Below are positions 41,341 to 52,797 of a DNA stretch of 64,000 nucleotides, piece after piece. The stretch's first letter is position 1, and every line of letters begins with the position of its first letter. The notes beneath the pieces are model-generated. The model was not told the origin of the DNA. It was given only the letters and a program-made list of their open reading frames with translations, and did no database searches. The DNA is from Prorocentrum cordatum (lineage: Eukaryota > Sar > Dinophyceae > Prorocentrales > Prorocentraceae): positions 96,001 to 160,000 of the forward strand of contig CAUYUJ010014205.1 of assembly GCA_963575745.1 (NCBI GenBank), written 5' to 3'. The position numbers were made by a program, and so were the translations under genes.

Positions 41341-43330
41341 CCCAGAACCCGCAGAGACAACACCATACGGGCCGGTGACTTGCGCCTCCTGCCGGGCGAG
41401 GCGCATGCTGAACTAAGAGCCCTCTACACCTTCCTCAAGCGTATCTTCGGACTGCCCGACATCGACCTGACCGGACTCCTGCAACCTGCCGACTGGGTCC
41501 GTCCGGCGGCCCCTGGTCAATTCCCAGCAAGACACAGGGACAACGACGACGGTGAAGGAGAAAGAGAACAGGAGCCTTCAGCTCCACCTCTGGCCCCTCC
41601 CCTGGTGGACGATCACACCGTCCCCCTCGTTCCTGCCCTGCTCACTCTTGGTCGCCACGCCATGTCGGCGGCCATACAGGACTGGTGGAGGAAGTGGCGC
41701 AGGATCAAGACCAATCGCTCCCCAGGTACCCTGCTCGCTGCTGCGGCGAGATCCGAGTCCAGCACACGCCCAGTGGGGACACTCGCGGCCTGGCTTGCCG
41801 AGTACGAGTGGGACGGCAACGACCTGACCCCCCAGCAGGCCGCCTCCTGGTTGCGAAAGTGGGACAACGACACTGCTCAGAGACGGGCTGCTCGACTCAC
41901 CCCCGTACAAAGGGGCCCTGGCGTCGAGCGCCCCGCTCTCGCCTCGCACTGCCGCACGGACCGAGAAATCTTCGTCAAAACGCACGCCATTCTCGGGGTG
42001 CGTGACACTGATGGGAGGTGGAAGGAACGCACGAAGGAAGTTGACGACGTCCTCTGGCGGAGCCGTAACCACATCTGGCAAACTGCTCCCCCCCTTCCCC
42101 CAGCTGCGGACCGAATCCTTGACGAGTACTTCCGGCACAAGGATCTTGGGCAGTTCCCGGACTCCCCCAACCCGCAGTGGGGCAGGATTGCCTCCCTCGT
42201 CTTGGGTCCAAGCGGCAGTGCTCCTGGGGTGGATGGAGATCCGTACGAACTGTACCACCCTGGGGCCCGTTTCGTTGCCTGCCTGCTCGCGCAGGCCTGG
42301 TACGCCGCTGACCTGAATCCAGATCTTATAGACCTGGTCCTAGGCCCTTCCATTGATTTGTTGGTCTGGATCGGCAAGAAGGCGGCCGCTGAGTTGCCCA
42401 ACGACGTGCGACCCTTGCAACTCCCCACCTGCCTACGGAGACTGCACGGCGCGACCATTGCCGACCAGCTTGGCCCCGTGATCGAACCCAGACTCAGCCC
42501 TAATCAAGCGGCCAAGCGAGGGGGACAGTGTGGTCCCAACATCACATCTGCCACCAACCACCTTGCCCTGGACCCGGTGGCCGACACCGAACCCAGGCCA
42601 TCGTGGACAGCCCTGCTGGGCGATCACCAAGAGGCCGTGGACCAGTACATACAGAGCGCCACAAGATCCCTGGGCCCAGCCCCCAGCACGACCGTCCTCT
42701 TCTGCGACCAGAACAAAGCTTTCGGGCGCATATCCCTGCAATGGATGGGGCAGCTGACGGATCGTTGGCAACTCCCCAGCTGGCTTCTTCACTCAGTGGA
42801 CGCCCTGGTCAGCAGCAGGAGCGTGCGCACCTGCAAAGGGAAATGCAAGAGCAGGATAAGGAGGCTCCTCCGCTCCATCGGAATGGGGGGCACCGCCTCC
42901 CCGCTCCTCTGGCGCTTGGGCTATGGCCCTCTCATCTGCGCCCTTGCAAACATCACGGGGTCGGATGACCCGACGTACGTGGGCGACCTGGCCGCGCTAC
43001 TAGGCGCCACAGCCCAAACATTCCGTGCTGGCATTGCGCTGCCGTGGCTTGCAAGGGCGGCCGGACTCCTGGTTGAAGCCCACAAGTGCAAGGGAATCGA
43101 GGCACCGCGCAGGGTCGACGTCAGGCAACTCCTGGCAACTGCCCCCGTGGACTTCACTGACAATGGCACCACGACGACGGTCGCGGGCCTTCCGGAGGCA
43201 CTTATACTGGACATGATCAGACGGGTCGGAGGGCCGGACAGCGCCGCGTTGTACTCCCTGGAGCTGCCCCTGCAGGTGCAACTTCAAAACGGCGCTGGTT
43301 CCAGCCAGCAACCACGAGTGGTGGAGACGC
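41341..43330 (+). CDS. Giant element: LINE reverse transcriptase
   Basis: One open frame (the 41092-43551 frame). Motifs: APGVDGDPYELYH (finger), RPLQLPTCLRRLHG (motif 2), TVLFCDQNKAFGRI (motif A, Asp 42706), SIGMGGTASPLLW (motif B position) and TYVGDLAALL (motif C, 42976-42987). Motif C should be Y-x-D-D; here the first Asp is Gly (GGC 42982-42984), which would abolish polymerisation if real. The frame loses protein character after about 43330 and the thumb continues in the next frame. Confidence 0.85.
41571..41585 (+). other. CTTCA hairpin, stem GGAGC
   Basis: GGAGC-CTTCA-GCTCC, a perfect 5-bp stem inside the reverse transcriptase frame, in the linker after the endonuclease. Confidence 0.75.
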
Positions 43331-44306
43331 GCCATGGACTACACCCCCTTCGGCTCGTCCGCTGTGCGGCCTCAGTGGCCCTCCCTCGGCGCCTGCGTCG
43401 TATCTCGGGCTGCCGAAGGAGAGACCTCACCGCCCAGGGGCACCATGACCCGAGGACAGCTCGATGCTCTCGTCGCGGGCACTTGGGGCAAACCGCTCCC
43501 CAAACTCCGGGACAGAGCCATGGCCCTGCACCTGGCCAACATGTCGCCTAACAAAACCGCCCTTGCCTGGAATGCCTATCTGATTGCGCTCATCCCCTAC
43601 CCCTCGCATTACTCTCTCCCCGACACCGTTCATGAAAGGACGCTTCGTGCCCACCTTAGAGTCGCTCTCGGCCTGGCCTCGGCTTCCTGGATTCCCGACA
43701 ACATTCTCACTGGCTTGGGCATCCGGTTCCAGGTCCCTGGCTGCCCCAAGTGCCCGGTCGCCACCTCGCGTGCGATCGCAGCCAGAGCCCACGTCCTGGA
43801 CGACCTGTGGGGCCCGCCCCAGTCACGACAGAAGGCCGGGAGAAGGTGGAACAAACTCGCGAAATGGGCACGGGAATTTCCGCCCCGGCAAGAGCCCCTC
43901 AGACCCGGCTCCAAGGTTCTGACTGACTCCAGGGCAGCCGATTTATTCAATCGAGCGGTGAGAGATCCTCCTCGATTGCGGGCTCGCTACTTTCTACGTC
44001 GCGGCCTGGTCGCAGCTACATGGACACATCGTCAACAAATTGTTCACCGCAACCAGCGACGAGCGCAGATGGGCGCAGACAGATGGCGCGGAATGGTCTC
44101 TCCTGGGACACTGTGCATCCTTTACCGAGGCACACCACGTCCTCCGGCTTCTGGCCAACGGGCTACCCGGTTCTGCGCGACGGCGATTCGTGGCAGACAG
44201 GATCCCCCACCAGTGCAGCTGCGGCGGACCTGCCAAGAGAGTCTGGCTCACAGCCGGCCAGCGAGACGACGGACAGGCCTGGTGTGACACCTGCCTTAGG
44301 TCCTGA
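43331..44306 (+). CDS. Giant element: RT thumb and C-terminal domain
   Basis: It is in the 43334 frame to about 44000 (QWPSLGACVVSRAA, LALHLANMSPNKTALAW-like helices, WNKLAKWAREFPP), then passes to the 44040 frame (LLGHCASFTEAHHVLRLLAN, IPHQCSCGG, WCDTCLRS). The Cys pairs CSCG and CDTC suggest a small zinc site. Helical regions ending in a Cys-rich part are usual after LINE RT domains. Confidence 0.6.
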
Positions 44307-44309
44307 AGC

Positions 44310-45276
44310 GGTGAGGCCGTCCTCTGGCCTCTCCTAGACGACGACGCCCTCCCCGAAGACCTGCGCGCACTTGCTGCCGAACGAAGAAGGCACCATGCTA
44401 GCATTAGCGTCTCCATGCGGCAAGGACTCTACGGAGCCTGTCCACTCTGTGGCCTTGGAGAAGCCGCAACCGAGCACGTGTGGTGCTGGTGCCCCGCGGC
44501 TGCCCTTGCCTGGGAAAAAACCAGAGCCCCGGACCATCCCAGGGACCTGGCCGCGGCAATGTGCACCAGGGGACAACACCAGAGGCTAGTCTGCCGACTG
44601 TTGCACCAGATCTCCTTCAGGTACTGTGTGAACTTGGACTGCACCCCTATTGGCGCTGACGAAGCCGCCAGATTCATTGTCCAGGGTATCGCTGTCCCCG
44701 ACTCCGACCTCCAGGACGACGACGAAGCTGATGATGACCTGCACGAAGGGCAGCCTCCCGTCGCCCCGGCAGACGAAACCGCAGTCTGGGCCCCTATGCT
44801 CGACCTCTGTGAGCTGTGCAACCCCCAAGGGCCGCACTTACGGCGCATCTGCGGTGCCGCCGGACCACATCTTGGCAGACAAGCACCACGCGCCGGAGGG
44901 GGAATCCGGCGCCTCCCTATCACCACGAGAGCCACACTTAGTGGTGACAGGCTAGCAGTCCTCCAAGCCGGCGACCCCAGAGCGGGCTGGATGCCCCCTG
45001 GGCGGGGCTGGTTCCCATGCCCCAGGACAGACAGGGACCCCAGTGCCCTCTGGACCAAAGCGTATTGCAGACTCTGTGACCAACACATCCTCGTGCTCAG
45101 AGCCGGCAGGGACATGGGCGTTGGCGAAGAAATCACAGTCAGAGACTCCCCGCTCCCCGCCGCCGACTCTGCCCAATCCTCTCTTCCCCGCCGCCGGAGT
45201 CGACCTCTGCGACTTGGACCAGGTCGCCCTGTTCGTTGATGCTCTCGAAAACCCCCCTCCTCCTCATCCCCCCTGA
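44310..45276 (+). CDS. Giant element: zinc-finger segment 1
   Basis: It begins DDDALPEDLRALAAERRRHH and contains CPLCGLGEAATEHVWCWCPA (about 44442-44501), a C-x2-C...H...C knuckle as in many LINE ORF2 C-termini. An acidic linker follows, then CELC (about 44808) whose partner DHILADKHH lies in another frame at about 44866-44892. A further YCRLCDQHILVL is at about 45064. At least one frameshift splits the second finger. The segment ends near stop codons in two frames (45274 and 45297). Confidence 0.55.
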
Positions 45277-45299
45277 TCGTTCCCGGTCCGACACACTAA

Positions 45300-45881
45300 G
45301 GTCACTACAGCCCGCAGCCTTCAGCTGCCTCCCTGGGTTACGACTGGACGCTCCCTGGGACCATGCCCAAGAACAACCAAGGCCCCACCCGACGTTGGCC
45401 TTCGTGCCTGCCACACTGTGAGGACGGACCGCCATTCAGATTGGGCACACGCGTTTTCCTTGCTCGGCACTGTCCCTGGATGCGTTGGGTTTTCTTTAAC
45501 GGCGGGTGGCGCCACTGGTGCGAGATCTGCCAGGAGCCCGTGGTTGACACTCAACACATCCTAAGCGACAAGCACTACGACATGTCGCAAAAGCGCTACA
45601 GCGACGGGTGGCCAGACCCAAACACCTTTGTCACCTCTGGGAATCTGTGGAGCATGTGCAGTGGATCGACCTGGGACTCAAATCACCGTGTGCATATCGA
45701 GCGAAGGCCCTGGCCAGGCTGGAGGCCCGTCCAACCCTTGGTATCCCAAGACGGTGTACGCTCACTCCCTGGTCTCGTGATTCCAGAAGACGCACTGCAC
45801 GTGCCCACCACCTACCCTCTCTGGGACGACGAACCGACGTACAACTGCCCTGGAGGCACCAGATCCGACCCAGAGCACTGA
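45300..45881 (+). CDS. Giant element: zinc-finger segment 2
   Basis: It is open from 45300 after a TAA; ATG 45363 (MPKNNQGPTRRWPS) is a possible start. WRHWCEICQEPVVDTQHILS followed by DKHYDMSQ (about 45505-45590) is a C-x2-C-x9-H-x5-H finger of the U1/matrin kind. The leader of this segment contains a CTTCA hairpin (45314-45328). This is the likeliest place for a genuine ORF boundary, but the 45236 frame also spans it without a stop. Confidence 0.5.
   Translation, partial: GHYSPQPSAASLGYDWTLPGTMPKNNQGPTRRWPSCLPHCEDGPPFRLGTRVFLARHCPWMRWVFFNGGWRHWCEICQEPVVDTQHILSDKHYDMSQKRYSDGWPDPNTFVTSGNLWSMCSGSTWDSNHRVHIERRPWPGWRPVQPLVSQDGVRSLPGLVIPEDALHVPTTYPLWDDEPTYNCPGGTRSDPEH
45314..45328 (+). other. 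CTTCA hairpin, stem GCAGC, before zinc-finger segment 2
   Basis: GCAGC-CTTCA-GCTGC, followed at once by CTCCCTGGG and, 22 nt later, a second CTCCCTGGG. It lies between the stop codons at 45274-45299 and ATG 45363. Confidence 0.75.
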
Positions 45882-45883
45882 GG

Positions 45884-47291
45884 TCGCACCTGATGGACAC
45901 ACGAGAGGCTAGGCGGACGGGCGTCAGACAGCCCGACGTTGGCGGAGGGGCCAACGCGCTAGCAAAATCGTCCGTCGGATCACTGCCTGCCGCACCTGGG
46001 CAACCCGCAGCCGCCTCGAGTGGACCTTTGCCTCCGCCCCCGCCGCCCCACCCTCCGCCCGCCTGGGGCCAGCCCAGCCAGCAGCGAAGAGTGATACTGG
46101 CAAAGGAAGAAGATACATCACCAGCAGGCCCGTCGGAGCAGCAGCTGGACGATTCGTTGGCACTCCGAGCGGCCGCCAACGTACTTAGTCTCTACTCTGT
46201 GCCCCTGGACTCTCCGCACTCCCGAGTACACCCCAAGGCGGCGCTAGGGGACCTGCCCGAGGCCGTTCGGCTCCCCTCGCAGTGGCCCTACTCCCTCCAG
46301 GATCGTGGACAGACACTTCGGAGGATCGCCCGGGTAGAAAGCCAAGCGTCTGTCGAGACGGTGGACAACAGAAAAGACTCCACACGCGAAGACCTGGCCA
46401 GGAAAAGCAACTGCGCGCTCGGCGTCCGCGTCACCAGGATCGACGCCAACTCGGACTTGGACGACCTGGACACCTTCCGGTTACGCAACGCGCTGGAGCT
46501 TCCAGAGGGTAAGGAATTCTACCTACTGGAGTGGCCTTCTAAGAACAAAGTGGCATCCAGGACCCAGGAGGGAGACAAGGAAGGCAAAGAACTGTACATG
46601 TCTGTCACCGGCCCCACAGTCGACAAAATTGCTGACGTCACGATCTGGTGGCCCCCCTCCCTGGGCGGTGCCATTCACCCAAGAGACGCCCAAGTGCTCG
46701 GCCTCAGCCCGTCCACCAGGTACCCGTCCGACAGATGCACAGTGCTGTACAACAGTGGGAAGTGGGGGCCATTCCACGAAGACGAAACCAAGGCGAAACG
46801 CCCCCCAAACGATGATGTTCCCTGGTACCGAGTGGACGAGGCCCCCTCCGACATCCAGTTCTGGCGCCAGTGTTGGGCTCTCGACCAGATCTACTACCTC
46901 CGGCAGAATGCCGCGGATCTGTTCGCCCGCGCGCTGTCTCCCCTGACTTTCCTCTTAGCCTTCTTGCACGCCCCCCGGGCCGACCGACTTGCGGCCAACG
47001 ACCTGCGGCGTACCAGCACAGTGGGCTCGAACCTGAGGGCCAGGGCCGCCGTCACCCTGGACTGCGACGTCCCCGACGCTGACCTCACTCAGGCTGTCCG
47101 ATGCGGCCTCCTGCAGCAGGTGCCGCCGCTTCCCCTGGGTTTGACGGCCTTCTCCGACGATGAGATCTCGGACGCGACGGGGTCGGTCTTCCAGAGGGTG
47201 CGCCCCGCGCCAAGTCTGGCGACCTTCCGCGAAAGGGTTGACAAACACAAGCCAAACAACGACGCGATCAGGGCCCTTCAGGCCCTTGCAT
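45884..47291 (+). CDS. Giant element: N-terminal domain of the UPF1-like helicase
   Basis: It is in the 45608 frame. A Pro-rich linker (PPPPPPHPPPAWG) precedes a globular domain from about 46140 (ALRAAANVLSLYSVPLDSPH, LYMSVTGPTVDKIADVTIWW) that matches in position the 1B/stalk region before an SF1 helicase core. It ends FRERVDKHKPNNDAIRALQA and must shift frame at about 47285-47291 to reach the Walker A motif. Confidence 0.6.
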
Positions 47292-50200
47292 CACCACGCC
47301 GTACTGGTGCACGGTCCCCCCGGGACAGGCAAGACCACCTTTTCCGTCGCCTGCCTGGACATGTGGGGATGCTGCCTACGTCCGGGACAAGCTGTCGCGT
47401 TGGCAGCCGGTTCGAACACGGCGGTAGACCAGCCCGCCCTGGCAATGTCCGAAGCGCATCAGCAGCGTCGTCTCGATCCCGACACGGGGTTCCTTGGGAA
47501 ATTCGTGCGCCTGGCAAGGAAGGAGCGTGTCAACGAGGGACTCGTGGACCTGACACCAGAGGGCCACTACAAGAACGCCCACGGAGAGTTCCCGTTCCAG
47601 GACGGGGACAAGAGCCCGGACTTCAAGCCCTACAAGGCTAGCCTGCTTCGAGATGCCAGGGTGATCATGTCCACACACGAGGCGGCCGAAGCCCTCGGAC
47701 AGAAAGACAGTCCTCACATTGTCCTCCTGGTAATCGATGAAGCAGGGCAGGCCACTGAGCTTCATGCGCTCATGTCTATGGTAAACTTGATCAACAGCGG
47801 CGGAGCCCTGGTACTGGTGGGCGACCCGAATCAGTTGCCCCCTACGGTTCTCTCCAAGCTTGCCAACGACCTGGGACTCTGTGTCAGCATATTTGACAGG
47901 ATGTTTCACGCACTCCGCGGCCAAGATACGGCTGTGTTCCACCTGTCGATCTGCTACCGCATGCATCCGCAGCTACTCGCCTTTCCGAACGCAGCCTGCT
48001 ACGGCAAGAGTATGACGACTGTCATCATGGACCCGCTCAGGGACAGGCCCATCGTTGAAGGCATCCCATGGAGAGACATCACACCCTGGGAACCCGGGCG
48101 ACTGACTGAACTGGCCAACCTCACCGGTTCCAACGTGGCCGACCTTCGCGCGACCCTCAAGCAGTTGGATTTTCCGCAAGACGGAGACAAGCACCGTTTC
48201 CTTCTGGTCGGCACACCCTCCTGGGAAGTAACGTCTAGCCTCCAGCCAGGCTACGCCAACCTCCCCGAAGCAGCGCAGGCCGTGGACATCGTGCGGGCAC
48301 TCCTGCCCGAGCTCGAAAAAGGCACCACCGTCAGAATCGTCGTTGGCTACCAGCTCCAGACGGCCATCCTCACGGACGGCTGGCCTCAAGGCCCCCGCCA
48401 CCTCTGCGGTGTCCTGCGGAATTCAAAGGGTGGCAAGAAGGGGAAATCAGGCAAGGGAAAAGGCAGTGTTGTTCGCGACGGACAAGACATCCCTGGCCCT
48501 GGAGCTGACCCCCAAGGGCACGTGGTGGACGATCACCGATGGGAGACCGTCTTTCGGGAGGACCATAACGCCCATACAGCCATCGGCGCTGCCTTCCCTG
48601 GACTCAGGCAGGTTGCGGGAAAGCACATGAAGAGTGGGGCCCTCAAGCTCACCACCATCGACTCCAGCCAGGGTGGTGAGGCAGACATCGTAGTCGTACT
48701 GACCACCAGGAGCAACGGGAAGCACAATTGGGGCTTTGTCGACGACGCCAAACGCCTGAACGTGGCAATCACTAGGGCCAAGCGGAATATCCTGATGTTG
48801 GGAGACGGGCGCATGTTCGCCAATGCCACCTGGTCCCAGCTGCGTGTGCTCTCTGAGTACGGGCGCTTGACCCGCCTCTGGGTCCGATTCGGGGGCGGCG
48901 CACCTGCTGGCCACAGGAGATCCCTGGTCATAGACGAGAGCTTTGACCCACTGCCCGACCTCGCCACCTGGGTACCGTCCCCCGTCGCCTGGAGCTGCGA
49001 AGCAAAGGGAGAGGACGGGCGAAATGAGCTCGATGCGGCCAAAAGGAAAGCCCGCGACGCCCAGGCGAGCGGCTTCGCCGAGCGCTACAACACTCCGCTG
49101 GCCGAGGACTTCGACTGGGACTCCCTGGGTCAGCTCATCTCGGCCGGCCTCAACGAGATCCTCTCGACGCCTGCCTTCCACGTGCTCATCTATCTGGTGG
49201 CGGGGCTACACCCGCACGAGTTCTCGCTGGCAGAAACACCGCGACAACCTGGCAGACTCGACCGCAAGGCTTGGTCGCACCTGGGTTTCCTGTTCGACAT
49301 GTCCCTGGGTCTAGACGCGACCAATCTAGTCTACAACATGCTCTGGGCAGCCATTGTGTGGTCACTCGGCCTTGGCACTCCCTGGGAGGACGCAAACCAC
49401 GCAGTGCACGACGACTCCCTTTCTCCGGTGCCGCACGTCAAGGGCCGGCGTGTAACACTCTGTGGTCGACGCCAGTGCACCCCCAAGGGGCTCTTTCGGC
49501 AGGTTCCCCAGGCGTGGAGTGCAGCAACCAAGGATTGCTGCAGACACAGGAAGCACCCTGGGATGGCTGGCCTACAGGAGATTCTCAGCGGCGCCCCCGA
49601 CGACCCAAAGTGGGACCAGTTCCGGAAGGAAATTAAAGACACAGATGGCCTCCCCATGGAATCCAGCAAGACCCGGTCGCTCTTGGTCGTCATGATGTTA
49701 ATGCTCCGCGAGCCACGAGTGTTCTTGTGGCCTTTCCCTCACGCAGAGCAGGCTGGGGATGTGATCGAAGCCATCCTGGGTTTCTGTGTCCCATGGCAAG
49801 AAGCACACCGAGGGTTCCGGCACGACTTCGCAAGAACCTGGGGACTCACGCTGGACGACCTGGCCGACCTCCACGGTCGCATCGAGGCAATCCTGCCCCA
49901 CATCTCCAAGCTCGTAGCGGTGGCGCACCACCACCCGGACGCGCAGGCAGCTGGCTGCCCGCAGACCTGGAGTGAAATGGACCGGCAGGATTTTCAGCTG
50001 AAGGCGCCGATGCTCGTCCTCGAGAAGATCGTCCCAGCCGCCTCCCTGGCCCCCCTGGGTACGCACCGCTGCTCGGTGTGCGCGCTTCACGTCGCGCTCG
50101 CGGGCTCAGACGCCTCCCTGGGTGACGACGATCGGTGTGCTGGGCTCGCCTACATCGGCGGCGGATTCGCGCTATCCAACACCGACCTGAACGCCCCCTT

Positions 50201-50785
50201 GCCGTCCACCCCTGTCCCAGGCACCAAGCAGGACCCTCTACGCATTCCCGACGACAGGCTGACAGCCGAACAGAAAAACGGCAGGTTCAAGTGCGACAGG
50301 TGCGGTAAGGACCAGCTACGCTCCACAGAAGGCACGTGGATATCCGACGACACACGCCTGATGGTAGCACAGAACCGGCCCCAGGCCTACCTCGACGGTG
50401 CAAACATGGGGCGGCACTGCGAGATCTGCTGGATCCGACACCTGGAGGACCAGGGCATCCCAGCACCAACCGGCGCAACAGTAGCGGACAAGGTCAAGGA
50501 ACACGAGCAGCAGAGGATCGGTGCCGCAAGCGACAAAAAGGCGGATGCCCTCCCCTCCCTGGGTCACCTCCCACTTGGCTTTGGATGCAGCCCCCAGGCG
50601 GACACGAGATCGCTGTCGGACCTCATCATGACGCCGACGGGCATGCAGATCCCTGAGCGCGCCAACACCACCATTCCCATCCTACGGGTCAGAGATGAGC
50701 GGTTCGGCTTCAAAGCTGCGGAGAACAAATTCTATTCCGCACGGTGCGACACATGCCCCCCAGGGGCACCGCTCCTCGTCTGGAG
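47292..50785 (+). CDS. Giant element: UPF1-like superfamily 1 helicase
   Basis: Motif I HGPPGTGKTT (47310-47339); motif II VIDEAGQA (DEAG 47736-47747); motif III LVGDPNQLPP (about 47817-47846); then CYRMHPQ; motif V TTIDSSQGGEAD (about 48650-48690); motif VI KRLNVAITRAKRN (about 48748-48790). This is a complete SF1B, UPF1/SENP-type 5'-3' helicase core. The C-terminal 600 residues include zinc-site candidates (CSVC, CDRCG with HCEICWIRH, RCDTC). A helicase next to a LINE RT could unwind template RNA or the target; that is inference. A helicase inside a LINE is rare. Confidence 0.85.
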
Positions 50786-52797
50786 TCTGGAACACCGGAG
50801 CACCTCCCCTGGGCTGCTTCATATGGCAGCCAGCGGAGGGGGTAGGGGTTCCCGAACAAGCCGGGCTGCCTCCCATCGAGCGGCGAGCCATAGCCTGGTA
50901 GGAGCGCAACTGGAACGCCACTTGGCGCTGCCGACGCTGCCTGGTCCCCGTATGGAACATCGGTCCTGCAACCCTGGACCACATCCTTGATAGAGACTAC
51001 AGGGCGCTGTACCCAGCCGAGGCCCCTGTCCTCCCAACGCTCAACAGCCAGATAGTAGCGGAGGTGCCAGTGGACATTTTCAGATCCCTTCCATGGATAG
51101 GCGCTGACGCCAAGGCCCAAGATCGCTTCGCCAAGGCTGGAGCGGCAAACCTGCCTGGGTCTAGCGCCTCGGGTGGAGCGGCCCCCGCGGCCGAGCAAGC
51201 CCCCAGGACTCTTGCACAGCTCATGGAACTCCTGCAAGAGCTGCCAGTCCCGCAGGGGCCGCTCCTGGACAGCAGGGGCGCCAACAACCCCACGCTGAGC
51301 CCAGACGACCCCAGGAGCGGATCGGGCAGCGGAGACGTGGTTGTTCAGCGACTCCCGGTGACCTACCTCGGGGACTTCCACCCTGGACTGGACTACACTT
51401 GGCGACAGTTCTGCCACGGCCATCGCGATGGCAGCATCCCAGAGCCTAAAAACGAAGAAGCCTCCTGGCCAGTCGAACGGTTGACGGAGTTTCTCAGGAC
51501 GGCGTACGGCGAATGCATCTCGAATGATTGTTCCCCGCTCAACCAGCCCTGGGAAGGCAAACGGCTGGCCGCCGCGCGGGTCGCCCCCCACCTCACCAAC
51601 GGCGAGAAGCACAAGGAGTCCTGGGAGAAGCACCCCTTGGCCCTCGCCCCGGCGAGTGGCTTCAACCCCGTCAGACACGAGATGGGCACGCTGACGAGTT
51701 TCCTACTCAGCCTCAGCGCCGACGCCCTGGCCTCGGCAACCATCACCTCCCTTGCCGAGTCGCACGTGCAGACAATGAGTGAGGACAGACCAAACACCTC
51801 TACTGCGGCAGGTGCAGACAACCCCTTGGGTACGAAAGACGACGACACGCGTCTTGGCAACCCGAATGTGCCTGACCACGCGGCCAAAGACGAGGACGGT
51901 GAAGACGAAATCCCTCCTACTGAAAAAGCGGATTCAGCCGACTATGGATACCCCCAAGAGTCTCCTCCTCCTGGATCCTGTACGGGCTCGGCCACGGAGG
52001 TCGACGACGATGGCCCCGGCGACAAGGCGCCTCAGCAGAGCCCAACGGCAGACAGCATGGAACCCAGCTCCGACCGCGACCCGATAGCCGCCTGGGGTGG
52101 CCCAGCCAACACCGACCAAAATACCAGTGGGACCAAGGGACCAGATCACGACGAAGTTGCCCGCGACAGGGGTGATGCGCAGGGTCGTCGTCCCCCACTA
52201 CGTAACCCACAGGCATCTGGCCATAGCCTTGCCTACTCTCGATCAGCGGAGCGACACACACTCAACCAGCTGACCGACGCCCATGGAGGCCCCATCTACA
52301 AGGCCTGGTTGGGCTCCGTGGACTTGGAGCGCCGCGGAGAGCCACCCGCCAAGCGCATCACCAGACACCAAACGGAGTTGGGTGGAGTATTCTGTGCTCT
52401 GTGGACGGCCTGCACACAAGGCATTCGGCTCCCGGGGTCCAGGGAACCCAAGTCAGACCCGAGGCTGCACTCGGACGCGACCATCAACAAGTTTTTGGAT
52501 GACTGGAAGGGTTGCGGATACAACGCCTACTTGATGGACAGGAGGTTCAACTTCCGCATCGATTGGGCAACAGTGCGGGCCGAATACCTGCGCCACACCT
52601 GGCCCGACGGCACGGGCAAGGGCAACCACCAGCAGAGCAGCTGGCGCGAGCGGGCGACTAGCTCCTGGAATGCCTGGGACACCTTGCAGAGTGACTGGAG
52701 CGCTGGCTGGCACGACGACCGTTGGCAGTCAGGAGGCATGCGCGGTGGAGGCAGGCCCGACGAACGTGGGGAAAAAAGGCAACGATGGGGCGACTGA
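50786..52797 (+). CDS. Giant element: C-terminal segment with zinc finger and W/R-rich tail
   Basis: The frame continues from about 50780 (GCFIWQPAEGVGVPEQ), is broken by TAG 50899-50901, then runs open to TGA 52795-52797. WRCRRCLVPVWN...LDHILDRDY (50923-51000) is a third C-x2-C...HIL-type finger. The middle is acidic and Ser/Asp-rich. The end has KFLDDWKGCGYNAYLMDRRF followed by a Trp/Gly/Arg-rich tail. The last 100 residues are related to the fragment at 54472-54900, so they are conserved within the family. Confidence 0.55.

Noticed and set aside
45608-45881. Choosing the 45608 frame here instead of the 45363 frame
   Set aside because: The 45363 frame carries the WCEICQ...DKHY zinc finger; the 45608 frame becomes protein-like only after about 45884.
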